Source: Streptomyces decoyicus (GTDB lineage Bacteria; Actinomycetota; Actinomycetes; Streptomycetales; Streptomycetaceae). Taken from it: 64,000 nucleotides of DNA. The translations under genes and the position numbers were made by a program. The stretch spans positions 6,634,001 to 6,698,000 of the forward strand of contig NZ_CP082301.1 of assembly GCF_019880305.1 (NCBI RefSeq). The letters are read 5' to 3'. The notes beneath the pieces were generated by a model. It searched no databases. It was not told the origin of the DNA and saw only the letters and a program-made list of their open reading frames with translations. Numbering within the stretch: position 1 is the stretch's first letter; each line of letters opens with the position of its first letter. This document shows, piece by piece, positions 25,209-35,215 of the stretch.

Positions 25209-25691
25209 CCAGCAACGGCCCCGGTGCCGCCGACGGCAGAAGGCCGCGTGCCGGTACCGGGCCGCCGAGGCCCTCCGCCGCCGGCCCGGCGCGGCCAGAA
25301 ACCCGAGCCCGATGCCCAGCATCCAGCTGTCCTTGGCCATCGGAATGCCGTCCTGGGTGGGCCGCAGACTCCCCTGCTGCCGCATCCCCGGGATGCGCAG
25401 ATACAGACCGACCAGCCCGCCGGAGAACCCGGTCAGCACCAGTCCGGCCAGCCGGGTCGGTACGAACGGTGCCAGCAGCGCGCCGCCGACCGTGAGTTCC
25501 GAGACCGCCAGCAGCCGGGTGAACCGCTCGGCGGGAATCTTCTCCAGGAACGGATACGCCACACAGGCCATGCCGTGCACGGCCTGCGCGGTGCCCTGGT
25601 CGGCCCGCAGCTTCGACAGCCCGGAGTTCAGGATGAACGCGCCGGTGGCCAGTCGCGGGGCCAGATCACGCGCTTCGGGCAGCCGCACCAT
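25203..25691 (-). CDS. DoxX-like membrane protein with a frameshifted C terminus
   Basis: 162 aa. Residues 1-135 read as a normal DoxX-like four-helix protein: ATGAFILNSGLSKL, LAVSELTVGGALLAPFVPT, AGLVLTGFSGGLVGLYL and DSWMLGIGLGFL. Such proteins are linked to redox and thiol balance in membranes. The last 26 residues are Arg/Cys/His-rich, composition typical of a wrong frame. Shifting by -1 near 25270-25290 gives an Ala/Pro/Leu-rich tail that ends LLVLSAAVRPVAA, and this is what the adjacent 50-bp repeats duplicate. Either an indel (real or from sequencing) or an error in the GC-rich run is likely. The ATG is at 25691. Confidence 0.8.
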   Translation of the reverse strand: MVRLPEARDLAPRLATGAFILNSGLSKLRADQGTAQAVHGMACVAYPFLEKIPAERFTRLLAVSELTVGGALLAPFVPTRLAGLVLTGFSGGLVGLYLRIPGMRQQGSLRPTQDGIPMAKDSWMLGIGLGFLAAPGRRRRASAARYRHAAFCRRRHRGRCWC

Positions 25692-25842
25692 GGAGCCTCC
25701 AAGGTCAGGTCTTCGGCCCCTTCACCGAGCTTAGCCAGGGGGCAACGGGGGTGCATCCGACAGCCGCGGGCTGGCGGGGCACCGGGCGACGGCGGGCGGC
25801 TCCGCGGCCACCGGACCTGGACGGCGTGCCAGGCCCGCCCCG

Positions 25843-28704
25843 TCACAGCGCAGGGACGTCGTCCCACTGGTCGAGGATGTCGTCGGCCGAGTCCGGACCG
25901 GTGTCCGGCCGGCCGCCGTCGAGGGACTGCTCGGTCCAGATGACCTTGCCGTCCGGTGTGTAACGGGTGCCCCAGTGCTGGGCGAACTGGGCGACGAGGA
26001 AGAGGCCGCGGCCGCCCTCGTCCGTGATGGCGGCCCGGCGCAGATGCGGCGAGGCGCTGGTGCCGTCGGAGACCTCGCAGATCAGAGCGCGGTCGTGCAG
26101 CAGACGGACCCGGATCGGCTGGGCCCCGTAGCGGATGGCGTTGGTGATCAGCTCGCTGAGGATCAGCTCGGTGGTGAACGCGAGCGCCTCCAGGCCCCAG
26201 GACTCCAGCGTGCGCAGGCAGGCCGACCGGACGGGAGCGACGGCCGCCGGGTCGGAGGACACCTCCCATTCCGCGACCCGGCGGTGGTCCAGCAACCGGG
26301 TACGAGCCACCAGCAGGGCGATGTCGTCGCCGGGGTGTTCGGGCAGCATCGTGTCGAGGACCGCCGTGCAGATCTGCTCCGGCGTGCGGTCCGCCGCGGT
26401 GGTCAGGGCCGTACGGAGCAGTTCCAGCCCGGCGCCGATATCGCGGTCACGGCTCTCGATCAGCCCGTCCGTGTACAGCACCAGCCGGGAGCCCTCGGTC
26501 AGGGTGAGTTCCGTGGTCTCCACGGGCTCCCGGCCGCCCAGGCCCAGGGGCGGGGAGACGGGCACGTCGGGGAACGAGACGGTGCCGTCGGCGGCGATCA
26601 CGGCCGGGCCCGGATGGCCCGCCCTGGCCAGGGTGGCCCGGCCGCCGACCGGGTCGTAGATGGCGTACAGGCAGGTCGCGCCGGTGATACCGGTGCGTCG
26701 CATGTTCGCCCGCGCCCCCGCCGTGTCGCTGTCCCTGCCGCCCGGCCAGGTGCCCTCGTCGTCGCTCTGCCCGCCGCTGCCGGAGGCTGCCGTCTGCGCC
26801 TCGTCCGTATCGATATGGGCGACGAGTTCGTCCAGGTGGTTGAGGAGCTCGTCGGGCGGCAGGTCGAGGGCGGAGAAGTTGTGGACGGCAGTCCGCAGCC
26901 GGCCCATGGTGGCGGCGGCGTGCAGCCCGTGTCCGACGACATCGCCGACCACCAGCGCGACCCGGGCACCGGGCAGCGGGATGACATCGAACCAGTCGCC
27001 GCCGACCCCGGCGTGCGCGGGCAGATAGCGGTGCGCCACCTCCAGGGCGGACTGCTCGGGCAGGGTCTGCGGCAGCAGACTGCGCTGAAGGGTGACGGCC
27101 GTGGTGTGCTCGCGGGTGTAGCGGCGGGCGTTGTCGATGGAGACCGCGGCTCGCGCCGCCAGCTCCTCGGCGAAGGCCAGATCCTCCTCCTCGAAGCCGC
27201 CGGAGGTCTCGTCCCGCCAGAAGTTGGCCAGCCCCAGGACCACGCCCCGCGCCTGGAGCGGTACGGCGATCAGCGACCGGATGCCGGCCTCCAGCACCCG
27301 CTCGGTGCCCCCCGGGTCCTGCCGCCGCCACTCGTCCGACCTGCGCAGATCGACCACCAGGACCGGACGGCCGCTCTCCAGAGCCGTCGCCATCGGGGTG
27401 CCGGGCACAAACCTGAGCGCCTCGCCCACCCGGTAGATCGCCGACTCCTCGGTGACACCGCTGACCGCCATCCGCCGCAGAGCGGCGCCCACCCCGGCGA
27501 CCGGTTCATCGCCCCGCAGCACCGGCTCCAGCAGTTCGACGGTGGCCACCTCGGCGAACCGCGGGACGGCCACATCGGCCAGTTCCTCGGCGGTGCGCCC
27601 CACCTCCAGCGTGGTGCCGATCCGCAGCCCCGCGTCATAGATCAGCCGCAGCCGCTCCTGGGCCACGCCCGCCCGTCCGGCCAGCGCCCGCAGTTCGGTG
27701 CTGTCCCGCAGCGTCACCACGGTCCCGGCGGGCCCGCCGTAGGGGGCGGTCGGCCGGACGTTCACCGCGAGCAGCCGGTCGCCCGCCAGCAGTACTTCAT
27801 CGGTCGCCTCCCGCCCCGAGGCCAGCAGTGCGCTCAGGCGTGGTTCCAGGCCGAGAGCCGCGACCGGGCGCCGCTCCGCGTCCGCGGGCAGTTCGAGCAG
27901 CCGCCGGGCCTCGTCGTTGGCCAGCAGCAGCCGCCCGTCGCTGCTGATGATCAGTACGCCCTCCCGGACGGCGTGCAGCACCGCGTCATGGTGTTCGTAC
28001 ATCCGCCGCAACTCGGCCGGATGCAGCCCGTGCGTCTGCCGCCGCAGCCGACGGCTCACCCATGCCGTCCCGCCGACGACCAGCAACAGCCCCCCGGCAG
28101 CGGAGCCGAGCAGCAGCGGCAGCTGGTGGACCACCTGCTCGGACGCCCGCTGGACGCGGATCCCGACGGACACGAACCCGGCGGTCGAGCCGCTGCGGTC
28201 GACGACCGGGACCGTCGTGTTCACCGCGGGACCGAGGGCCGAGGTGAAGGTGGAGGTGTAGGGCCTCGCGGTGTGCGAGGGCTGATAGGCGTTGCCGACG
28301 ACGTGTTTGCCGATCAGACGCGTATCGGGGTGGGTCCAGCGGATGCCCGTGGGGCTGAACGCGACGATGTAGTCGACACCGGAGGCCTCGCGTGCCGCCT
28401 CCGCCCGGGGTTGCAGCAGCGCGGTGGGGTCGCGGGACTTCATGGCGGCGAGTGTTCCGGGCGCATGGGCGAAGGTGGTGGCCCCGACGAAGGAGCGCTG
28501 CCGGGCCTCCTGCATGCTCGCGCCCTGGGACTGGAGGGCGAGCGCCACGACGGCCACGATGACCAGCAGCACCGCGAGGGCGAGCTGCAACACGAACACC
28601 TGGCTCGCGACGCTGTGCACATTCAGCAGCGAGCGGAGGCGCTGTCCCGGGGAGCGTGATGACGCCTGAGAATCGTCACCTTCTCGCCCGAAATTTTCCG
28701 TCAT
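25843..28704 (-). CDS. Cache-PAS-GAF-SpoIIE phosphatase with C-terminal RsbW-like ATPase
   Basis: 953 aa multidomain signalling protein. Order: membrane helix 36-58; an extracellular Cache-like sensor of the DcuS/CitA kind, about 62-185 (GVDYIVAFSPTGIRWTHPD, then RLIGKHVVGN); second helix about 195-216; PAS about 240-340; GAF about 355-530; SpoIIE/PP2C phosphatase about 555-800, with GVGGDWFD, GDVVGHG and YTDGLIESRD; and an HATPase anti-sigma-type domain about 820-935 (LSELITNAIRYG). It should dephosphorylate an anti-sigma antagonist, while its kinase-like domain could phosphorylate or bind one. No anti-sigma or antagonist gene is adjacent. On the minus strand a TAAATA -10 lies 6 nt before the ATG and no Shine-Dalgarno is seen, so the mRNA may be leaderless. 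Confidence 0.93.
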   Translation of the reverse strand: MTENFGREGDDSQASSRSPGQRLRSLLNVHSVASQVFVLQLALAVLLVIVAVVALALQSQGASMQEARQRSFVGATTFAHAPGTLAAMKSRDPTALLQPRAEAAREASGVDYIVAFSPTGIRWTHPDTRLIGKHVVGNAYQPSHTARPYTSTFTSALGPAVNTTVPVVDRSGSTAGFVSVGIRVQRASEQVVHQLPLLLGSAAGGLLLVVGGTAWVSRRLRRQTHGLHPAELRRMYEHHDAVLHAVREGVLIISSDGRLLLANDEARRLLELPADAERRPVAALGLEPRLSALLASGREATDEVLLAGDRLLAVNVRPTAPYGGPAGTVVTLRDSTELRALAGRAGVAQERLRLIYDAGLRIGTTLEVGRTAEELADVAVPRFAEVATVELLEPVLRGDEPVAGVGAALRRMAVSGVTEESAIYRVGEALRFVPGTPMATALESGRPVLVVDLRRSDEWRRQDPGGTERVLEAGIRSLIAVPLQARGVVLGLANFWRDETSGGFEEEDLAFAEELAARAAVSIDNARRYTREHTTAVTLQRSLLPQTLPEQSALEVAHRYLPAHAGVGGDWFDVIPLPGARVALVVGDVVGHGLHAAATMGRLRTAVHNFSALDLPPDELLNHLDELVAHIDTDEAQTAASGSGGQSDDEGTWPGGRDSDTAGARANMRRTGITGATCLYAIYDPVGGRATLARAGHPGPAVIAADGTVSFPDVPVSPPLGLGGREPVETTELTLTEGSRLVLYTDGLIESRDRDIGAGLELLRTALTTAADRTPEQICTAVLDTMLPEHPGDDIALLVARTRLLDHRRVAEWEVSSDPAAVAPVRSACLRTLESWGLEALAFTTELILSELITNAIRYGAQPIRVRLLHDRALICEVSDGTSASPHLRRAAITDEGGRGLFLVAQFAQHWGTRYTPDGKVIWTEQSLDGGRPDTGPDSADDILDQWDDVPAL

Positions 28705-29040
28705 GACCCATATTTAGCATTGTGCTCCACCGCAGGGTGGCCGGCCGTCGCCTACGTCGGCACCATGCCCCTCCGGCGCGCCCGCCCCGCACGCCACGGA
28801 GCCATGCCCGGCCGCTCCCTTCCCGCCACGGCCCCGACCGGGCGTGCGAGCCCTTGCCTCCCTCATCCCTGCCATTATCCCCGCCCCTATCCCCGCCCGG
28901 ATCCCTGTCCTTCCCGCCCTGGCGCAACGCTCCGGCGCCGGGGTGCCGGAGCGCCGGGGTGCCGTATTGCCGGAGCGACGTATTGCCGGAGCGACGTATT
29001 GCCGTGCCGCCCCCCGACGGCCTGTGCAAAGGTGAGGTGC
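28705..29040. promoter_or_regulatory. Intergenic region with 16-bp direct repeats upstream of the dinB-like gene
   Basis: 336 bp without a gene. It carries the SpoIIE-phosphatase promoter at its left end. GTATTGCCGGAGCGAC is repeated at 28964-28979 and 28980-28995, with a partial third copy at 28996-29003, just before the DinB gene. The core CGACGTATTGC recurs at about 29585, before tsaD. These repeats may be binding sites for one regulator of both genes. Confidence 0.5.
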
Positions 29041-29565
29041 ATGGAGACCACACCGGACGGGCGGCGCATTCCGCCCCCGCAAGCCGATGAACGCGCCATG
29101 CTGGAAGCCTGGTTGGACTTCCACCGTGACACGCTCGCCCTCAAGTGCGCAGGGCTGGACGACCGTCAGCTCCGCCTGGCCTCGGTGACACCCTCATCCA
29201 TGTCGCTGCTGGGCCTGGTCCAGCACATGGCCGTGGTCGAACGCAACTGGTTCCAGCGGGTGTTCGCCGGTGAGGACATGCCGTCGCTGAGCGAGGCGGG
29301 GGACGCGGACGGGTTCACGCTCGCCCCTGACCGGGGGATCGACGAGGCGCTGGCCCTTTGGCGCGCGGAAATCGCCCGGAGCCGCGAGGCGACCGCCGCC
29401 GCTTCGCTGGACGACACCGGCGAGCTCTCGGGGCGAGAGGCCGAGTACCTCGGCGGCCAGGTTTCGCTGCGCTGGATCCTGGTCCACATGATCGAGGAGT
29501 ACGCACGCCACAACGGCCATGCGGATCTGATCAGGGAGAGCATCGACGGCACCACGGGCCCCTGA
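29041..29565 (+). CDS. DinB-superfamily protein (DUF664-like)
   Basis: 174 aa from the ATG at 29041 (GGTGAGG upstream). It is a four-helix-bundle metalloprotein fold with conserved-type His positions in GLVQHMAVVERNWFQR and in ILVHMIEEYARHNGHADLIR, the usual metal ligands. The family is widespread in Streptomyces and related to bacillithiol/mycothiol-dependent transferases; the specific reaction is unknown. It lies 101 bp before tsaD on the same strand and may be co-transcribed with it. Confidence 0.88.
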   Translation: METTPDGRRIPPPQADERAMLEAWLDFHRDTLALKCAGLDDRQLRLASVTPSSMSLLGLVQHMAVVERNWFQRVFAGEDMPSLSEAGDADGFTLAPDRGIDEALALWRAEIARSREATAAASLDDTGELSGREAEYLGGQVSLRWILVHMIEEYARHNGHADLIRESIDGTTGP

Positions 29566-29666
29566 GCCCTGACGCTCCGCCGGGCGACGTATTGCATATC
29601 CTTCGCAGTTACGGACGAGCGGCATTTAGTGCTGGCCGGCTGGTCAGTGCGCGAGAGGAGAACGAC

Positions 29667-30749
29667 ATGGGTGGGACACCCGTGGTGCTGGGCATCGAGT
29701 CGTCCTGTGACGAGACGGGCGCCGGCCTGGTACAGGACGGCCGGCTGCTGGGGCATGCCGTGGCGTCGAGCATGGACGAGCACGCCCGGTTCGGCGGAGT
29801 GGTGCCGGAGATCGCGGCCCGCGCCCACGTCCACTCCTTCCGCCCCGTGGTGCACCGGGCACTCGATGAGGCCGGGCTGCGGATGTCCGACATCGGGGCG
29901 GTCGCGGTGACGACCGGCCCGGGGCTCTCCGGCGCGCTCCAGGTCGGTCTGGCCGGTGCGAAGAGCCTGGCGTACGCGCTGGACGTGCCGCTGTACGGCG
30001 TGCACCACCTGGCCGGTCATGTCGCCGCCGACACCCTCGCCCACGGCCCGCTGCCCGACCCCTGCGTGGTGCTGATCGTCTCCGGCGGTCACACGTCACT
30101 GCTGCTCGTACGTGACCTGGCCCGCGACCGCATCGTGCACCTCGGCGACACCCTGGACGACGCCGCCGGCGAGTGCTTCGACAAGGTCGCCCGGGTCTTC
30201 GGCCTGCCCTACCCCGGCGGCCCGGCCATCGACCGGACAGCGCGTACGGGCGACGCCCGCGCCGTGGCATTTCCCCGGCCGCTGACCGGGCCGCGCGATG
30301 ATCCGTACGGCTTCTCGTTCTCGGGCCTCAAGACCGCCGCCGCACGGTGGGCGGAGCGGCATCGTGGTCAGGTCCTGCCGGTGGCGGACGGCGCGGCGTC
30401 GCTCCAGGAGGCGGTCGCCGATGTGCTGACCCGTAAGGCGGTGGCCGCCTGCACCGCGAACGGGGTCGGCACTCTCGTCGTGGTCGGCGGGGTCGCCGCC
30501 AACTCCCGCGTCCGGAGCCTGGCGGAGGAACGGTGCGCCGCCGCCGGCATCACGCTGCGGGTGCCACCGCTGCGGCTGTGCACGGACAACGGCGCGATGA
30601 TCGCCGCCATCGGAGACCTGCTGGTCCGGGCAGGAGCCGAACCGGCCCCTCTGGACGTCTCGATCGACCCGTCGGCGCCCCTGGACCATGCCGCGCTGCA
30701 TCCGGTCGCCCGTGCCGCCGCCGTGAAGGTGCCTTCCTGGCACGGATGA
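29667..30749 (+). CDS. tsaD: tRNA N6-adenosine threonylcarbamoyltransferase (TsaD/Kae1 family)
   Basis: 360 aa from the ATG at 29667 (GAGAGGAG upstream). With TsaB and TsaE, TsaD transfers the threonylcarbamoyl group from TsaC-made adenylate to A37 of ANN-decoding tRNAs. Visible motifs are IESSCDETG at the N terminus, the metal-binding HLAGH (His114, His118), VSGGHTSLL, DDAAGECFDKVAR, FSFSGLKTA and CTDNGAMIA. Length is normal. In most Streptomyces a tsaD gene sits with tsaE, tsaB and rimI near groES; none of these is present here. This copy may be a second paralogue or a relocated gene. Confidence 0.9.
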   Translation: MGGTPVVLGIESSCDETGAGLVQDGRLLGHAVASSMDEHARFGGVVPEIAARAHVHSFRPVVHRALDEAGLRMSDIGAVAVTTGPGLSGALQVGLAGAKSLAYALDVPLYGVHHLAGHVAADTLAHGPLPDPCVVLIVSGGHTSLLLVRDLARDRIVHLGDTLDDAAGECFDKVARVFGLPYPGGPAIDRTARTGDARAVAFPRPLTGPRDDPYGFSFSGLKTAAARWAERHRGQVLPVADGAASLQEAVADVLTRKAVAACTANGVGTLVVVGGVAANSRVRSLAEERCAAAGITLRVPPLRLCTDNGAMIAAIGDLLVRAGAEPAPLDVSIDPSAPLDHAALHPVARAAAVKVPSWHG

Positions 30750-30911
30750 TGACGGTGCGCCGAGGAAGAGGGCGCGCTGAGGAAGAGGGCGCCGGAAGTC
30801 CGGAAAAAGGGTTGGCGCTGCCGTGCCGGGTCGGCATACGGTTGGCCTGTTCGAGACGGAGGCCCGAGGCCGCCGTAGTTCGCCGTTGAGGAATGCGGGA
30901 GGTGAGTACTG

Positions 30912-30983
30912 ATGACTGTCGCTGCGATGGGCGCTGCCCGCATCCAGAAGATCATCACTCCCGTTCCCGTGGTCTCCGGCTGA
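30912..30983 (+). CDS. Possible 23-aa leader ORF upstream of rsgA
   Basis: ATG at 30912 follows a strong GGGAGGTGA site, and the frame encodes MTVAAMGAARIQKIITPVPV, then VSG and TGA at 30981-30983. It lies 68 bp before the rsgA start, and a short hairpin follows at 31001-31015. Strong initiation signals on so short a frame suggest a leader peptide or an unannotated small protein. No family is recognised. Confidence 0.5.
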   Translation: MTVAAMGAARIQKIITPVPVVSG

Positions 30984-31000
30984 CTCGACCTCTCTTCTTC

Positions 31001-31015
31001 GTGCGCGCTGCGCAC
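31001..31015 (+). promoter_or_regulatory. Small hairpin in the rsgA leader
   Basis: GTGCGC-GCT-GCGCAC forms a 6-bp stem with a 3-nt loop between the leader ORF stop and the rsgA start, followed by GCTCTTTCC. It could act as an attenuator together with the leader ORF; this is inference. Confidence 0.35.
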
Positions 31016-31051
31016 GCAGCCGGGACCGCTCTTTCCTGAAGGGTCATCCCG

Positions 31052-32179
31052 TTGTTCGACCTCGATCTCTCTGCTGCGCACCCGTTCACCGGCTATGGCT
31101 GGGACGACGGGTTCGCGGAGAGTTTCACCCCCTATGCCGGGCAGGGGTTCGTGCCCGGCCGAATCGTCCGTGTGGATCGCGGGCGGGTGGATGTCGTCGT
31201 GCCCGACGGCGAGGGCATCCGCACGATGCTGGCGGATACCGCGCTGGTGGCGACCAGTGACCCGATGCGGGTGCCGTGTACCGGTGACTGGGCCGTGATC
31301 GACCCGGAGAACGGGCTGACCGGCGACCATCTCGACGGTGTCGTACGGGCGTTGCTGCCACGGCGTACGGCGTTCTTGCGGTCCGCTTCCTCCAAGCGCT
31401 CGGAGGGGCAGATCCTCGCGGCGAACGTCGACCATGCGGTGATCGCGGTGTCGCTGGCCGATGCGCTGGATCTCGGGCGTATCGAACGGTTCGTCTCGCT
31501 GGCCTGGGAGAGCGGCGCGCAGCCGCTGGTGGTGCTGACCAAGGCGGATCTGGCGGGGGAGCCGGACGGGCCGGCGTATCTCGTCGCGGATGCCGAGTCC
31601 GCGGCTCCCGGAGTGCAGGTGCTGGCGGTCAGCTCGGCGACCGGGGAGGGGCTCGATGTGCTCTCCGCGGTGCTCGCGGGGGGCACGTCCGTACTGCTGG
31701 GGCAGTCCGGTGCGGGCAAGTCCACGCTGGCCAATGCTCTGCTCGGTGAGGAGGTGCAGCTGGTGCAGGCGATCCGCGACCGGGACGGCAAGGGCCGGCA
31801 CACCACGACCACGCGGGATCTGCGGGCGCTGCCCGGCGGCGGAGTGCTGATCGATACACCGGGGCTGCGCGGCGTCGGCATGTGGGACGCGGGGACCGGG
31901 CTGGCCCGGACGTTCTCGGATGTCGAGTCGCTGGCCGAGGAGTGCCGCTTCCATGACTGTGCGCACGAGGCGGAGCCCGGCTGTGCGGTGCAAGAGGCGG
32001 CCGAGAGCGGGGAGTTGCCCGTGCGCCGGCTGGAGAGCTACCGCAAGCTGCTCCGGGAGAACCAGCGCATCGTGGCGAAGACGGATGCCCGGCTGCGGGC
32101 CGAAATCCGCCGGGACTGGAAGCAGAAGCAGGCCCTGGGGCGCCACATGATGGAGCGGAAACGGGGGTCGCAGAGGTGA
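31052..32179 (+). CDS. rsgA: Ribosome small-subunit-dependent GTPase A
   Basis: 375 aa. The TTG start at 31052 is favoured by GAAGGG 7-8 nt upstream and by the family's conserved N terminus (GYGWDDGF). RsgA is a 30S-subunit assembly GTPase with a circularly permuted G domain: the G4 motif TKAD precedes G1 GQSGAGKST and G3 DTPGLRG. An OB-fold domain lies at about 30-110. The C-terminal zinc knuckle is CRFHDCAHEAEPGC. A basic Lys/Arg-rich C terminus fits rRNA binding. A possible leader ORF and a hairpin precede it. Confidence 0.95.
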   Translation: MFDLDLSAAHPFTGYGWDDGFAESFTPYAGQGFVPGRIVRVDRGRVDVVVPDGEGIRTMLADTALVATSDPMRVPCTGDWAVIDPENGLTGDHLDGVVRALLPRRTAFLRSASSKRSEGQILAANVDHAVIAVSLADALDLGRIERFVSLAWESGAQPLVVLTKADLAGEPDGPAYLVADAESAAPGVQVLAVSSATGEGLDVLSAVLAGGTSVLLGQSGAGKSTLANALLGEEVQLVQAIRDRDGKGRHTTTTRDLRALPGGGVLIDTPGLRGVGMWDAGTGLARTFSDVESLAEECRFHDCAHEAEPGCAVQEAAESGELPVRRLESYRKLLRENQRIVAKTDARLRAEIRRDWKQKQALGRHMMERKRGSQR

Positions 32180-32249
32180 GGTGAGGGGCGGGGCGGGTGA
32201 GGGGCGGGTGAGGGGCGGTGTCACCGTCCCTCACCTGCTCGCCCACGTC

Positions 32250-32400
32250 CCGGGGGACGCCATCCACCTCGGGAATGCCGTCCGTTCCGGGACTGCCGTC
32301 CGCCCCGGGGAAGCGCCGTCCGCCTCGGGAATGCCGTCCGCCCCAGGGACTGCCATCCGCCCCGGGAAGGGCCATCCGACCCGGAAGAACGCCATGTCCG
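32250..32400. repeat. Degenerate 18-bp tandem repeats between rsgA and ada-alkA
   Basis: About seven or eight imperfect copies of a unit close to GGGAATGCCGTCCGCCCC run through the gene-free gap between the two genes. Some copies are 19-21 bp, so no single reading frame is kept along the array, which argues against coding. Confidence 0.75.
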
Positions 32401-32446
32401 ATTTCCGCCAGCCGGGGCGCCGGGCGCGACGCAGACTGAAGAGGTG

Positions 32447-34285
<1,839 letters not shown>

Positions 34286-34307
34286 CCGGCCGGCCCTGGC
34301 GACGGCC

Positions 34308-34790
34308 TCAGCCCGCCACCACCGCTCCGGCCCAGGCACCGACGACCAGCAGGCAGGCGAACAGCTCGATCAGCACGCTCAGTCCGATGGCGCGCATGAC
34401 CGTACGGGTCGAGGCCCAGGCATCGCCGCGGCTGCCGAGCCGGGCCCGCTCCAGCAGGTAGAGGCCGCCGACGGCACCCAGCGGACCCCCGACGACCGGG
34501 ACCAGGAAGAACCCCACGATGCCGGCCACCCCCGCCAGGAACAGCGTCCGGTACGGCGCGCCCGCGGCCCGCAGGTTGCGGACCGGCAGCAGCCATTTCA
34601 GCGTCTGGTTGAGGAGCAGCACGGCGGTGGCACCCATGAGCACCACCCAGGCGAGGGAGGACTTCTCGGACAGCGCCCACCACGCCACGCCCGCCCAGAC
34701 GATCAGCGGCCCGGGGATGCCGGGCACCAGCACCCCGAGCAGCCCGAGCAGCATGACCAGGCCGACCGCGACCAGCTGCCACACACCCAT
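34308..34790 (-). CDS. DUF456-family membrane protein
   Basis: 160 aa with four to five hydrophobic helices: QLVAVGLVMLLGLLGVLVPG at the N terminus, then PLIVWAGVAWWAL, VVLMGATAVLLLNQ, FLAGVAGIVGFFLVPVVGG and a last helix near the end. The PG(I/L)PGP and G-rich helices (VVGGPLGAVGGLYLLE) match the DUF456 family, whose function is unknown. The ATG is at 34790. It is convergent with ada-alkA, with 22 bp between the stops. Confidence 0.85.
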   Translation of the reverse strand: MGVWQLVAVGLVMLLGLLGVLVPGIPGPLIVWAGVAWWALSEKSSLAWVVLMGATAVLLLNQTLKWLLPVRNLRAAGAPYRTLFLAGVAGIVGFFLVPVVGGPLGAVGGLYLLERARLGSRGDAWASTRTVMRAIGLSVLIELFACLLVVGAWAGAVVAG

Positions 34791-35215
34791 GCGTAGGCCT
34801 CACTTCGCTCGGCCGGCTCGCCTTCGCGGACCATGCACCTTCGCATGGCCCGCTCGCCGCACTCGCTCACGCACCGGTCTCGCTCCCGGCGCCCGCACGC
34901 CCCGTGACGGCTCGTCCGCTGCACACTCTCATGGGCCCAGCGTGCCGGACGGGACCCGGAAGCGCTTGCCGGCCGGCCGGGCCGGGGCGCCCGGCCGTCA
35001 GCCCCGCCCCTCCCGTGTCACCCGGCGAACGGCCACGCCGCAGGCCGAACTGACCGGCACCCACGGCAATTCGGCCCGCCGTGCCCGTGGCCCACGCTCA
35101 TCACCTGCACGGACCTCTGGACGCGGCCGTGCGGTCACCCGTGGGCTGCCGGCCGCCCGGCGGACGCTCTTACGCGCCCTGTTTCGGCCGCTGCCGTCCA
35201 GGGACAATACGGCGC
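34791..35215. other. Gene-free stretch upstream of DUF456 and PP2C-like genes
   Basis: 425 bp. It holds a short hairpin, CCATGC (34831-34836) and GCATGG (34843-34848), with a 6-nt loop. Both flanking genes are transcribed away from it, so promoters must lie here, but no strong consensus is seen. Nothing else is recognised. Confidence 0.4.
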
